Shown: positions 7,721-16,287, counted from the first letter of the stretch. The stretch is 52,973 bases of DNA from an uncultured Alistipes sp. (GCA_944320985.1 CALUJN010000065.1:1-52973); one strand, 5' to 3'. Notes: generated by a model not told the origin, from the sequence alone. Program-made: numbers and translations.

Positions 7721-8398
7721 CTATTTCTCCAGCAGGTCGGGGCGCAGCCTCCGGGTGCGTTCGAAGGCCTGTTCGTCCTGCCATTTTTCGATCTCGGCGA
7801 AGTTCCCGGACAGAAGCACGTCGGGAACCCGCCAGCCGCGGAACTCCGCCGGACGGGTGTAGACCGGCGGGGCCAGCAGATTGTCCTGGAACGAATCCGT
7901 GAGGGCCGAGGCCTCGTCGCCGATGGCCCCGGGGATGAGTCGCACGACCGAATCGGCGATGATGCAGGCGGCCAGCTCGCCCCCTGTGAGGACGTAGTCG
8001 CCGATCGAGATCTCGCGCGTGATGAGGTGTTCGCGGATGCGGTGGTCGATGCCCTTGTAGTGCCCGCAGAGGATGATGATGTTCTCGAGGGTCGAAAGAC
8101 GGTTCGCCTCGTGCTGGTCGTAGCGGATGCCGTCGGGCGAGGTGTAGATGATCTCGTCGTATGTCCGCTCGCTTTGGAGCTTTTCGATCAGTTCGAAGAC
8201 CGGTTCGCACTTCATGACCATGCCGGCCTCTCCGCCGAACGGGTAGTCGTCGGTGGTCTTGCGGCGGTCGTGGGCATAGTCGTGGAGATTATGGATGACA
8301 ATTTCAACAAAGCCCTTCTCCTGAGCGCGCCGTAGGATCGACTCGTTCAGGGGCGAGGTCATCAGTTCGGGAACCGAGGATAGGATGTCAATGCGCAT
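7721..8398 (-). CDS. trmD: tRNA (guanine37-N1)-methyltransferase
   Basis: SAM-dependent SPOUT enzyme that makes m1G37 in tRNAs and so prevents frameshifting. The real start is [13 protein letters not shown] at 8398; the frame upstream is a shadow of the FkbM gene. The trefoil-knot motifs [28 protein letters not shown] and the loop [14 protein letters not shown] are present, ending in VPDVLLSGN and a basic helical tail. The length of 225 residues is typical. The first 11 bases overlap the end of the FkbM-family gene. Confidence 0.97.
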   Translation of the reverse strand: MRIDILSSVPELMTSPLNESILRRAQEKGFVEIVIHNLHDYAHDRRKTTDDYPFGGEAGMVMKCEPVFELIEKLQSERTYDEIIYTSPDGIRYDQHEANRLSTLENIIILCGHYKGIDHRIREHLITREISIGDYVLTGGELAACIIADSVVRLIPGAIGDEASALTDSFQDNLLAPPVYTRPAEFRGWRVPDVLLSGNFAEIEKWQDEQAFERTRRLRPDLLEK

Positions 8399-9119
8399 GT
8401 CGGAAGATGATGTCTTTGGTGGATGCGGACGTGAGCGGGATCTCCTGCCCGTGGTCGAGTGTGAAGCCTCTGTATCCCAGCTCGGTGAAGAGGCGGATGA
8501 TCTCCGGGCGGTTCTCGCCGCCGGATTCGATGAGCACCGTGGGATGGAAGCGTTCGAGCAGCGGACGCATTTCGTGCATGACGACCCCTTCATACCCTTC
8601 GATGTCGCACTTGATGAAGTCCAGCCGGGGAAGCGTGGCGAAGAGCTCGCTGCCGCGGCGCATTTGTGCGGAGAATGCCACGTCGGTGGGGATTCCGGCA
8701 TCGTTGACGAAATTCTGTCCGGTCCCGAAGTAGCCCGATTCGCGTGCGGAGTCGTTTCCCATGGCGATCGGTTTCGATTCGGCCCCGAGGGCGTAGGGGA
8801 GGATCTCGACGTTCGTGCAGCGGCGGAGGTTGCGTTCCAGCACCCGGCGGATCGGCTCCACGGGCTCCACGGCATAGACCTTGCCTGCGGGTCCGGCCAG
8901 TCGGGAGATCGTGCGGGCGTAGTAGCCGAGGTTGGCGCCGATATCGATACACGTGTCTCCCGCCCGCACGAGCCGGGGCAGGTGGTAGACGTATTCCGTG
9001 GCCGGAGCGTAACGGCCGATCCCGAGGCGCTGCCAGAGGAAGAACATCCGGCTTACGACGCGCAGATAACCCTCGAGCGGGAGCGTGCGGTAGAGGATGC
9101 GGTGGATCGGACTCTTCAT
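8388..9119 (-). CDS. FkbM family SAM-dependent methyltransferase
   Basis: A Rossmann-fold methyltransferase of the FkbM family, usually acting on sugars, lipids or natural products. The SAM site reads [19 protein letters not shown], followed by [20 protein letters not shown], and [11 protein letters not shown] carries the conserved DIEG motif. The start is placed at [11 protein letters not shown] (9119), where ATG overlaps the TGA of the MBL gene; a far longer frame upstream is shadow. The protein is 243 residues. Presence between an MBL hydrolase and trmD gives no firm substrate; envelope glycan methylation is one possibility because lpxB follows. Confidence 0.88.
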   Translation of the reverse strand: MKSPIHRILYRTLPLEGYLRVVSRMFFLWQRLGIGRYAPATEYVYHLPRLVRAGDTCIDIGANLGYYARTISRLAGPAGKVYAVEPVEPIRRVLERNLRRCTNVEILPYALGAESKPIAMGNDSARESGYFGTGQNFVNDAGIPTDVAFSAQMRRGSELFATLPRLDFIKCDIEGYEGVVMHEMRPLLERFHPTVLIESGGENRPEIIRLFTELGYRGFTLDHGQEIPLTSASTKDIIFRHAH

Positions 9120-9787
9120 CGGTTGCGGTAGTTGACCTCCTCGTTGAGGACTTCGACGATGAAGGGATTGTAGAGCAGTTCGTGCCCGATGGTCGTCTCG
9201 GGACCGTGACCCGGATAGACATGGACCTCTTCGCCCAGGGGGACGATCACATCGAGGATCGACCGCATGATCCACGAGTAGTCGCCGCCGGGGAGATCCG
9301 TCCGTCCGATCGATTCGCGGAAGAGCGTGTCGCCCGTAAAGAGGGACTTCGATTCGGGCTCGTAGAAGGCCACATGCCCGGGGGTATGGCCCGGGGTGCG
9401 GAGGATCTGCAGCGAGGAGTTCCCGAAGCGGATCTCCGTCTGCTGCTCGAGGTCGATATCCGTCGAGGGCATGGCTCCGATCTTGATGCCGAAGATCGAA
9501 CCGCTTGTGGCGGCGTTGTCCACCAGGAAGCGATCCTTTGCCGAAAGGGCGAAGGGAATTCCGTAGCGCTGTTTGAGGTGCTCGACGCCGAGCGTATGGT
9601 CGAAGTGCCCGTGGGTGTTGGCGGCCAGGACGGGTTTGAGTTCGTGCCGGGCGATGAAGTCGTCCAGGGCGGCATCTTCGCGTGGCGAACTGTTTCCGGC
9701 GTCGATGATGACGCACTCTTTGGTATCGTCCCAAAGGACATAGGTGTTTTCCTGTATGGGGTTGAAGGGCAGACAGGCTATTTTCAT
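9116..9787 (-). CDS. MBL-fold metallo-hydrolase, glyoxalase II-like
   Basis: A cytosolic di-metal hydrolase of the metallo-beta-lactamase fold. The metal motif is ANTHGHFDHT, further ligands lie in RTPGHTPGHVAFY and FTGDTLF, and the C-terminal YPGHGPETTIGHE resembles hydroxyacylglutathione hydrolases. The natural substrate is uncertain; many Bacteroidota copies are annotated only as MBL-fold. The start is set at MKIACLPFNPIQENTYV (9787), because the frame upstream is not conserved-looking. It is the first gene of the eight-gene minus operon and has a leader of about 110 nt with two hairpins. Confidence 0.92.
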   Translation of the reverse strand: MKIACLPFNPIQENTYVLWDDTKECVIIDAGNSSPREDAALDDFIARHELKPVLAANTHGHFDHTLGVEHLKQRYGIPFALSAKDRFLVDNAATSGSIFGIKIGAMPSTDIDLEQQTEIRFGNSSLQILRTPGHTPGHVAFYEPESKSLFTGDTLFRESIGRTDLPGGDYSWIMRSILDVIVPLGEEVHVYPGHGPETTIGHELLYNPFIVEVLNEEVNYRNR

Positions 9788-9841
9788 GTTGTTCGTGTTT
9801 TTCGGTTGCCGTCCGGGCGGAGGCCGTGTAAGTCGGATGAG

Positions 9842-9871
9842 ACCGTTTCGGACGGTGTCCCGCTTCGGGAC
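9842..9871 (-). promoter_or_regulatory. Two abutting hairpins in the leader of the MBL-to-DPP11 operon
   Basis: ACCGT (9842-9846) pairs with ACGGT (9852-9856), and immediately next to it GTCCCG (9857-9862) pairs with CGGGAC (9866-9871). The two stems abut with no spacer, so they could stack. They lie between the putative -7 element at 9899-9906 and the MBL start at 9787. Seen directly; role unknown. Confidence 0.45.
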
Positions 9872-9898
9872 GGCTTTCCCGGGGCGCTCTATTTTTGG

Positions 9899-9936
9899 CA
9901 AAGATAACGTTTTTTGCGGGATTTTGCCTACCTTTA
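9899..9936. promoter_or_regulatory. Divergent -7 elements between the MBL operon and the esterase gene
   Basis: On the minus strand TATCTTTG (9906-9899) matches TAnnTTTG for the MBL operon. On the plus strand TACCTTTA (9929-9936) is a one-mismatch element 21 nt before the esterase ATG. Neither has a good TTTG at the expected -33 position, so both calls rest on the -7 box only. Confidence 0.45.
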
Positions 9937-9957
9937 ATCCTCAAAACCCGACGAACC

Positions 9958-10809
9958 ATGAAACGTCTTTTGTTTGTTCTTGCCGTATCGCTGTTTTTCT
10001 GCCCGACGCTTCGGGCTCAATCCGACACCTATCGTACGGAGCGCTCGATCGCCTATCGCGATGCTTCGGACCCTGCCTCGGCCGATTCGTTGTGCCGTCT
10101 CGATCTCTGCTACCCGACCGACCGGAAGGGCTTTGCCACGGTGATCTGGTTTCATGGCGGAGGTCTGACCGGCGGGCGCCGCGAAATCCCCGAGGCGCTG
10201 TGCGACAAGGGATTTGCCGTGGTCGGGGTGGATTACCGGCTGGTTCCGCAGGTGACGGTGGCCGGGTGTGTGGAGGATGCCGCGGCGGCTGCGGCGTGGG
10301 TCGTCCGACACATCGCCGAGTATGGCGGTGATCCGCGTCTGATCTTCGTGGCCGGGCACTCCGCCGGGGGTTATCTGACCTCGATGATCGGCCTTGACAA
10401 ACGTTGGCTGGCCCCTTACGGATTGGATCCCGACGAGGTCTTTGCGGCGCTGATCCCCTACAGCGGGCAGGTGGTGACGCATTTTGCCCGGCGGGCCGAG
10501 CTGGGCCTTCCCGATACGCAGCCGCTTGTCGACGACATGGCTCCGCTGAACCACGTACGGGCGGACTGCCCTCCGATCCTGATCCTTTCGGGCGACCGCG
10601 AACGGGAGATGCTCGGACGCTACGAGGAGAATGCCTACTTCTGGCGGATGATGCAAGTGGTGGGACATCCGGACGTGCAGATCTGCGAGTTCGACGGCTT
10701 TAACCATGGAAACATGCCCCAGGCGGGCCACTATGTGGCGGTGCGCTATATCCGCGAACGGGTGAAGAGTCTGGAACGCTCCTGGCAGGCGGAAGAGCAA
10801 CAGCGGTAG
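9958..10809 (+). CDS. Secreted alpha/beta-hydrolase (esterase-like)
   Basis: A carboxylesterase-type hydrolase of the HSL/kynurenine-formamidase-like group. A signal peptide (MKRLLFVLAVSLFFCPTLRA) sends it out of the cytoplasm, and the start at 9958 is chosen for this. The oxyanion motif is WFHGGGLTGG, the nucleophile Ser lies in AGHSAGGYL, and Asp and His probably come from LSGDRERE and GFNHGNM. The 283-residue length fits. It is followed 4 bases later by the lipoprotein gene, so the two are probably co-transcribed. Substrate unknown. Confidence 0.88.
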   Translation: MKRLLFVLAVSLFFCPTLRAQSDTYRTERSIAYRDASDPASADSLCRLDLCYPTDRKGFATVIWFHGGGLTGGRREIPEALCDKGFAVVGVDYRLVPQVTVAGCVEDAAAAAAWVVRHIAEYGGDPRLIFVAGHSAGGYLTSMIGLDKRWLAPYGLDPDEVFAALIPYSGQVVTHFARRAELGLPDTQPLVDDMAPLNHVRADCPPILILSGDREREMLGRYEENAYFWRMMQVVGHPDVQICEFDGFNHGNMPQAGHYVAVRYIRERVKSLERSWQAEEQQR

Positions 10810-10813
10810 AGGG

Positions 10814-11974
10814 ATGGACAAGATGGTGATCGGCCGGAAATACGGCCCGGGGCTGAAGCTCCTGACGATCGTGCTAGCGGGGGTGTTGCTGGCGGGATGC
10901 TCCTTGCTGAAGGTCTCCGTCTCGACGGGCGACCCCCTGTCGAAGGAGCAGATGAACACGCGGACACTGACCCGCGGCTTCTATTATGATCTGGCGACCG
11001 ATGTGACCCGCACGGCAGATTCGATCGTTGCCCTTGCTCCGTCGCTCGACACGCGGATTGCGGCCGTGCGGTGGAAGCTCCGCACGACGCAGGCCGCCCT
11101 GTCGGCCGCCATGCAGGGCATCCCCGACGTGGCGCTGGCAGATCTGTGGATCCTCTGCCGGCGCATGAATCTCTATTTTGCGGCGACTCCCGACTCGTTG
11201 CTCTTCGGGACGCAGAGCTCCTTGGCGCGGGAGACGGCCGCACGCCTCGACCGGCGCATCGGACGGCTGGCCCGGCAGGCGCTTCCCTCGGACCGCTACC
11301 AGCTGATGGAGCGTTTCGTGACGGAGTATATTGCCGACAATCCGGCGACGGAGCAGGTCGAGGCGGGAAATACGACCCTCGCCTGGCTGGAGTTCCTGCA
11401 GGCAAACGGCGTCGAACACGCCTACGCCACGGGGTCGATCGCCGAGGTGCTGGCCGACGTGAACGACCGCGTGAGCGGACAGACGCAACAGCTGTCGAAC
11501 AGCGTGAGCTGGTCGAAGGATATCCTCGAGATGCGGCTTGCGCAGGACAGCCTGCGTTCGCAGATCGGCATGCAGCTCGATTCACTGGAGCGGAACTTCA
11601 CGCGGATCGTGGTGGTTGCCGAGCACCTTCCGGAGATCTCGGACCGGATGCTGACGGAGCTGAACGCACAGGCCTCGCAACTCATCTCGACGATGAACGC
11701 CTCGGTGGACCACGCCTTTGCCGATATCGACCGCCAGCGTGCGGAGTTGCAGTATTACGTCACGCGTGAACGGGAGGCGTTGGTCGAACAGATCCGTGCG
11801 GCGGGCGATGAACTGGTCCGCACGACCCTCGATGCCGTTCCGGGTCTTGTCGGCAAACTGCTCTTCTATTTCGTACTGGCCGTGGCGGTGTTGGTCGGCG
11901 GCCCCTTTGCGCTGGGCTTCTGGCTGGGCGGCGTGCGGGCGCGGGCACGGATGAAACGGCGTGCGGACGAGTGA
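10814..11974 (+). CDS. Hypothetical lipoprotein with a C-terminal membrane helix
   Basis: I do not recognise the family. The N-terminus has a lipobox (GVLLAGC, Cys29) after a hydrophobic stretch, so lipidation is likely. The middle (about 60-340) is almost entirely helical and charged, with coiled-coil-like stretches around SQLISTMNASVDHAFADIDR and before it. Near the C-terminus LLFYFVLAVAVLVGGPFALG forms a membrane segment followed by a basic tail (RARARMKRRADE), which predicts a cytoplasmic end. A lipid anchor plus a membrane helix in one chain is unusual and suggests a tether or a looped inner-membrane protein. The 386-residue frame starts 4 nt after the esterase. Confidence 0.75.
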   Translation: MDKMVIGRKYGPGLKLLTIVLAGVLLAGCSLLKVSVSTGDPLSKEQMNTRTLTRGFYYDLATDVTRTADSIVALAPSLDTRIAAVRWKLRTTQAALSAAMQGIPDVALADLWILCRRMNLYFAATPDSLLFGTQSSLARETAARLDRRIGRLARQALPSDRYQLMERFVTEYIADNPATEQVEAGNTTLAWLEFLQANGVEHAYATGSIAEVLADVNDRVSGQTQQLSNSVSWSKDILEMRLAQDSLRSQIGMQLDSLERNFTRIVVVAEHLPEISDRMLTELNAQASQLISTMNASVDHAFADIDRQRAELQYYVTREREALVEQIRAAGDELVRTTLDAVPGLVGKLLFYFVLAVAVLVGGPFALGFWLGGVRARARMKRRADE

Positions 11975-11983
11975 TTTTTTTGC

Positions 11984-11991
11984 TACCTTTG
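11984..11991 (+). promoter_or_regulatory. Candidate -7 element for rlmD
   Basis: TACCTTTG matches TAnnTTTG exactly, 21 nt before the rlmD ATG and just after the lipoprotein stop. No TTTG is present at the -33 distance, so confidence is moderate. Confidence 0.45.
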
Positions 11992-12012
11992 CAACCCGAA
12001 TCAGAGAAACCG

Positions 12013-13422
12013 ATGGCAAGAAAGAAAGCGAATTATCCCCTGATCGAGGGGCTTGAGATTACGACCCTGGCGGCCGAGGGCAAGGCCATGGGTCGCTGGA
12101 ACGACGTGGTGGTCTTCGTGCCGATGACCGTACCGGGCGACGTGGTGGACGTGCAGATCCGCGTCAAGCGCCGCCGCTTCATGGAGGGCTATGTGGTGAA
12201 CTACGTGAAGCGTTCGCCGCTGCGCGAGCAGCCCTTCTGCGAACACTTCGGGGTGTGCGGAGGGTGCAAGTGGCAGAATCTTCCCTACGAAGAGCAGCTG
12301 CGCTTCAAGACTTCGCAGGTGCGCGACCAGCTGACCCGGATCGGGAAGCTGGAGCTTCCGGAGATCGCCCCCTGCCTGGGCTCTGCCGAGACGCGTTTCT
12401 ACCGCAACAAACTCGAATTCACCTTCGCCGACCGCCGCTGGCTGACGCGCGAGGAGGTTGAGAGTGGTGCCGACCTCGAGGCTTCGCCGGCCGTGGGCTT
12501 CCACATCCCGAACATGTTCGACAAGGTGCTCGACATCCGCCGGTGCTGGCTGCAGTCCGACCCGTCGAATGCGATCCGGCTCGAAACCAAACGCTTCTGC
12601 CTCGAACACGGCTATACGTTCCACAACGCCCGGCAGCATACGGGGCTGATGCGCAACATGATCATCCGTACCTCCTCGACGGGTGAGGTGATGGTGATCG
12701 TGGTCTTCGGGGCCGACGACCGGGCGCGGATCGAGGAGCTGCTCGACCACCTTTCGGCGAGCTTTCCGCAGATCACCTCGCTCTTCTACGTGGTCAACAC
12801 GAAACTCAACGATTCGGTTTCGGATCTCGATGCGGTTTGCTATCGCGGCAAGGACCACATGATCGAGCAGATGGAGGGACTCCGCTTCAAGGTGGGCCCG
12901 AAATCCTTCTACCAGACCAATTCGGCGCAGGCCTATGAACTCTACAAGGTGGCGCGGCGCTTCGCTGACCTGCACCCGGAGGATACGCTCTACGACCTCT
13001 ATACCGGAACGGGAACGATTGCCAATTTCTGTGCTGCACGCTGTGCCCGGGTGGTGGGCATCGAATACGTCCCCGAGGCGATCGCCGATGCAAAAGTCAA
13101 TTCGGAGCTGAACGGCATCCGCAACACGTCGTTCTATGCCGGAGACATGAAGGCGGTGTTGGACGATGCGTTTGTGGCGGCGAACGGCCATCCGGACGTG
13201 GTGATTCTCGATCCGCCGCGTGCCGGTGTCGACGAACCGGTGATCGACGTCATCCTGCGTGCGGCTCCCGAACGGATCGTCTATGTGAGCTGCAATCCGG
13301 CGACGCAGGCGCGCGACTTGGCGCTGATGAACGACGCCTACCGCGTGGAGGCGGTGCAGCCGGTCGACATGTTCCCCCACACGCACCACGTGGAGAATGT
13401 CGTGAAGCTCGTGCGCCGCTGA
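12013..13422 (+). CDS. rlmD: 23S rRNA (uracil-C5)-methyltransferase, RlmD/RumA family
   Basis: Iron-sulfur, SAM-dependent enzyme that forms m5U in 23S rRNA. An N-terminal TRAM domain (about 10-70) is followed by the cluster-binding Cys76, Cys82 and Cys85 in FCEHFGVCGGCKW. The methyltransferase domain has LYDLYTGTGTIANF, ILDPPRAGVD and the catalytic Cys in YVSCNPATQARDL. The length of 469 residues is right. The start is set at MARKKANYP (12013), because a -7 promoter element lies inside the longer frame. Which uracil is modified (1939, 747 or both) cannot be told from sequence alone. Confidence 0.92.
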   Translation: MARKKANYPLIEGLEITTLAAEGKAMGRWNDVVVFVPMTVPGDVVDVQIRVKRRRFMEGYVVNYVKRSPLREQPFCEHFGVCGGCKWQNLPYEEQLRFKTSQVRDQLTRIGKLELPEIAPCLGSAETRFYRNKLEFTFADRRWLTREEVESGADLEASPAVGFHIPNMFDKVLDIRRCWLQSDPSNAIRLETKRFCLEHGYTFHNARQHTGLMRNMIIRTSSTGEVMVIVVFGADDRARIEELLDHLSASFPQITSLFYVVNTKLNDSVSDLDAVCYRGKDHMIEQMEGLRFKVGPKSFYQTNSAQAYELYKVARRFADLHPEDTLYDLYTGTGTIANFCAARCARVVGIEYVPEAIADAKVNSELNGIRNTSFYAGDMKAVLDDAFVAANGHPDVVILDPPRAGVDEPVIDVILRAAPERIVYVSCNPATQARDLALMNDAYRVEAVQPVDMFPHTHHVENVVKLVRR

Positions 13423-13694
13423 TCCGGGACCGGCGGGAATACATTCCGGCTCTCGGTTGATCCGGGCAGTTCTGCCGGCTCGGGGGGCTTGAAAATGTGC
13501 TTTGTCCCTACCGAAGGCGGTCTCTTCTCGACGAACGCAGGGCCTGTCTGGCGAATTTTGTCCGATGCGACGCAGTATTTTCAGAGTTTTGCCGTTTTCT
13601 TGTCAGAAACGCTTTTTTTCGATGTCGTACCGGTATCGGTCCCGGCGGATGTGAAAAGCGGAAGAAAATGTTGTTTATTCAAATCTTGAAGATT
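13423..13694. other. Intergenic stretch without a supported gene
   Basis: A 272 nt gap between rlmD and the SIMPL gene. A 66-codon frame at 13489-13689 exists but has no recognisable protein character. No clear promoter or terminator was found. Confidence 0.5.
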
Positions 13695-14384
13695 ATGAAA
13701 CGACTGATTTTGATGGCCATTGTGGCGCTCGTTGCGCTTCCGGCCGCCGCACAGATCGAAGAGGCTTATCCGAGTTATGTCCAGGTTTATGGACGCGCCG
13801 AAAAGGAGATTACGCCCGATGAATTCTATCTGCAGATCATCATCAACGAACGCGATTCGAAGGGCAAGATCTCGGTCGAGAGCCAGCAGCGCGACATGAT
13901 TGCGGCGCTGAAGAAGTTGGGCGTCAATGTGGAGAAACAACTCAAGGTGGCGAACCTGTCGAGCGAATTCTTCAAGAAGAAGACCTCGGTGGCAACGGCC
14001 AAATATCAGTTGCAGCTGGGTACGTCGGCCGAGGTGGCACAGGCCTGGCAGGCGCTCGACAATCTGGGAATTTCGGATGTCTCGATCCTGAAGGTCTCGC
14101 ACTCGAAGATCGACGAATACAAGGAGCAGGTACGCGTCGAGGCGATCCGCAACGCGCGTCAGAATGCCGAGACGCTGGCCGAGGCAATCGGACAAACGGT
14201 GGGCAAGTGCTTCTATATTTATGATTCGAACAGCAACGTCATGCCGGTTATGTATGACAATGCGGTGCTGATGCGCAGTGCCAAGGCTTCCGGAACGGCC
14301 GAGATGCAGGTCGAGGAGGATCCGCTGGAGTTCAAGACTCTGCGGCTGGAGTACGGCGTACAGGCGAAGTTCGTGCTGGAGTAG
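13695..14384 (+). CDS. SIMPL (DUF541) domain periplasmic protein
   Basis: A secreted protein of the SIMPL/DUF541 family (BP26, YggE relatives), linked in other bacteria to oxidative-stress tolerance. The signal peptide MKRLILMAIVALVALPAAAQ sets the start at 13695. The mature part begins with VQVYGRAEKEITPDEFYLQI, contains repeated alpha/beta elements and ends QAKFVLE. The arrangement of EAIRNARQNAETLAEAIGQ followed by a short strand is characteristic. The 229-residue length fits. No neighbour obviously works with it. The function in this organism is not known. Confidence 0.88.
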   Translation: MKRLILMAIVALVALPAAAQIEEAYPSYVQVYGRAEKEITPDEFYLQIIINERDSKGKISVESQQRDMIAALKKLGVNVEKQLKVANLSSEFFKKKTSVATAKYQLQLGTSAEVAQAWQALDNLGISDVSILKVSHSKIDEYKEQVRVEAIRNARQNAETLAEAIGQTVGKCFYIYDSNSNVMPVMYDNAVLMRSAKASGTAEMQVEEDPLEFKTLRLEYGVQAKFVLE

Positions 14385-14592
14385 GACGGCTGCGGCTGTC
14401 CCGGCTCCCGGTGGCCCGACGGCTCCGACGGCTCCCGACAGTTTTTGTCGCTCCCAGTCGGCTTCTGGTGGCCGTTCCGGCCTGACTCCCGACGGTCCTT
14501 GGTGACTGTCCCGACCTGGCTTCCGACGGCGCCTGACGGCTCTCGGAGACCGCCCCGGCAACTTTCGACACAACAATTTTTGGAAACAGGGG

Positions 14593-14642
14593 AATCCCGG
14601 ACGGAAAAGCGTGTTGCTGCGCACTCCCGATCCGGGATTTTT
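14593..14642 (+). terminator. Candidate terminator downstream of the SIMPL gene
   Basis: AATCCCGGA (14593-14601) pairs perfectly with TCCGGGATT (14631-14639), and a run of five T spans 14638-14642. The loop is long (about 29 nt) and the site is 200 nt past the stop codon, so this is a moderate call. Confidence 0.45.
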
Positions 14643-14927
14643 GTGGAAGGGATGAGGCGGATTCCCGCAGGGGCGGAAGAGCGGAGCCCGTGACACTTTT
14701 CGGAAGAGAGGCCGTGTGATGTGCTCCGGAAGGGACGTGGCTCTCTCCGGAGGGGCTGCGTTACCGGATCTCTGCGGCTGGGCATACGGGAAGCGACGTA
14801 CCCGCTTTTGAGACCGCCCTTTGGGCCTACCGGAACCGGGTACCCTCCCGATGCTCCCGGACGGTGCCTCGATGGGTCGGGTTTGCTTTCGATTTTTGGG
14901 ATTTTAACCCCTCTGAAAAACAAATCT

Positions 14928-14959
14928 GTTGTGGTTTTCGGAAATATTTTTTAACTTTG
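14928..14959 (+). promoter_or_regulatory. Promoter of cdd
   Basis: GTTG (14928-14931), a 20 nt spacer and TAACTTTG (14952-14959) fit the Bacteroidota promoter with one mismatch in the -33 box. The start codon is at 15004, preceded by AGGAGG (14994-14999), an unusually complete Shine-Dalgarno for this group. Confidence 0.65.
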
Positions 14960-15003
14960 TCGTTCACCCCTCATCGGAGGGACGGTTTGAAAAAGGAGGA
15001 GTT

Positions 15004-15459
15004 ATGGAAAAGCAGTTCCGTTTCGATTACGAACATTATGCGGCGCTGTCGGAACTTCCCGAGGCGGATCGCAGACTGGTTGCCGAGGCCGAACGGGCCA
15101 CGGAGAATGCACATGCCCCCTATTCGAAATTCCGGGTGGGGGCCGCGGCGCGTCTGCGCAGCGGCCGGATCCTCTACGGAAGCAATTTCGAGAGCGAGGT
15201 CTACCCTGCGGGGTTGTGTGCCGAACGGACGCTGCTCTTCTATGCCGAGGCAAATTATGCCGACGACCCGATCGAGTCGCTGGCCATCGCCTCGCAGCCT
15301 TCGGACCGCGAATGCTACCCCTGCGGACAATGCCGGCAGGTGCTGGTCGACGTCGAGCGGCGCCAGGGGAGCCCGATCCGCATCATCATGAGCGGCAACG
15401 GCTCGGCGTCGGTCCTCGATACGGCCGAGAAGCTGCTGCCCTTCACCTTTATTCTGTGA
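15004..15459 (+). CDS. cdd: Cytidine deaminase
   Basis: Zinc enzyme that deaminates cytidine and deoxycytidine to uridine and deoxyuridine in pyrimidine salvage. The zinc site is Cys72 with catalytic Glu74 in LCAERT, and Cys107 and Cys110 in YPCGQCRQVL. AHAPYSKFRVGAAA near the N-terminus is also typical. The length of 151 residues is close to tetrameric CDAs. The start is fixed by a strong Shine-Dalgarno four bases upstream. It is the first gene of a run with the RluD-type synthase, whose ATG is 7 bases after its stop. Confidence 0.95.
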   Translation: MEKQFRFDYEHYAALSELPEADRRLVAEAERATENAHAPYSKFRVGAAARLRSGRILYGSNFESEVYPAGLCAERTLLFYAEANYADDPIESLAIASQPSDRECYPCGQCRQVLVDVERRQGSPIRIIMSGNGSASVLDTAEKLLPFTFIL

Positions 15460-15466
15460 TTTGCGG

Positions 15467-16153
15467 ATGTTTGCTCCGAACGATATACTCTACGAAGACA
15501 ACCACCTGCTCGTGGTGAACAAGCACGCCGGGGATCTCGTACAGCCGGATCCTTCGGGGGAGAGTGCTCTGGAGGATCAGATCAAGGCTTTTCTCAAGGA
15601 GCGCGATGCCAAACCCGGGGCGGTTTTTCTGGGGGTGGTGCACCGTATTGACCGTCCGGTAAGCGGCGTGGTTCTCTTCGCCAAGACCTCGAAGGCGCTG
15701 ACGCGTCTGAACGAGATGCTGCGTGAGGGACGGATTCATAAAATCTATTGGGCCTTGACGGAATTGACGCCGGACCCCGAGCAGGGCGAGCTGCGGCACT
15801 ACATCCTGCGCGACGGCCGTACGAACCGTTCGCGGGCCCTGGATGCCCCGAAGGGGGATGCCAAGGAGGCGCGACTGCGCTACGAAACGCGCGGCCGTGG
15901 CCGGAACTATACGCTTGTGGAGATCGAACTCCTCACGGGACGTCACCACCAGATCCGGGCACAACTCTCGAAGATCGGCTGCCCGATCCGGGGAGACCTG
16001 AAGTATGGGGCGCGACGCTCGCTGCCGGGCGGAGGTATTTCGCTCCACTCGCGCCGGGTGGAATTCGAACATCCGGTCCGTCATGAAAGGATCTCGGTGA
16101 CGGCTCCCGTTCCGGCGGGAGACAATCTGTGGGCCTCTTTCGAGGACCTCTGA
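15467..16153 (+). CDS. RluA/RluD-type pseudouridine synthase
   Basis: RNA-modifying enzyme that isomerises uridine to pseudouridine. The catalytic Asp lies in VVHRIDRPVSGVVLFAK. LLTGRHHQIRAQLSKIGCPI is the family's second signature, followed by GDLKYGA. At 228 residues it has only the catalytic domain and no S4 RNA-binding domain, as in short RluA-like members. An in-frame TTG at 15461 is an alternative start; ATG at 15467 is preferred. It is probably co-transcribed with cdd. The target (tRNA or rRNA position) cannot be read from the sequence. Confidence 0.92.
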   Translation: MFAPNDILYEDNHLLVVNKHAGDLVQPDPSGESALEDQIKAFLKERDAKPGAVFLGVVHRIDRPVSGVVLFAKTSKALTRLNEMLREGRIHKIYWALTELTPDPEQGELRHYILRDGRTNRSRALDAPKGDAKEARLRYETRGRGRNYTLVEIELLTGRHHQIRAQLSKIGCPIRGDLKYGARRSLPGGGISLHSRRVEFEHPVRHERISVTAPVPAGDNLWASFEDL

Positions 16154-16174
16154 CGCTTCGCCGAAGGATCAGCC

Positions 16175-16239
16175 CGCCGGAAAATCCGTCAGCCGAAGAA
16201 CCGGCTCGCCGGAAAAATTTCTCAGCCGAAGAGTCCCGT
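16175..16239 (+). repeat. Two imperfect tandem copies of a 32/33-nt unit
   Basis: 16175-16206 and 16207-16239 share CGCCGGAAAA, then TCAGCCGAAGA, in the gap between the RluD-type gene and dtd. No gene lies here. The copies may reflect a local duplication; no function seen. Confidence 0.6.
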
Positions 16240-16287
16240 CTGCCCCAAAAACCTGTCCGCAAAATCACTCCGAAAACCCGAAAAACA

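Larger units (their letters stand above)
14385..15003. other. 619 nt gene-poor region with degenerate GC-rich repeats
   Basis: No convincing gene. From 14385 to about 14565 the plus strand is built from loosely repeated units such as CGACGGCTCCCGA, CGGCTTCTGG, CTTCCGACGG and TGACGGCTCTCGG. After that come a hairpin terminator candidate (14593-14642) and a GC-rich spacer rich in CGGAAG-type words. The final 75 nt hold the cdd promoter and a strong Shine-Dalgarno. The short frames on both strands here look like composition artefacts. Confidence 0.6.

Noticed and set aside
13489-13689. 66-codon frame between rlmD and the SIMPL gene
   Set aside because: No protein character and no supporting signals; probably untranslated.
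14278-14693. Several 75-80-codon frames over the end of the SIMPL gene and the repeat field
   Set aside because: Overlapping frames on both strands created by GC-rich repeats; none has a consistent start or composition.
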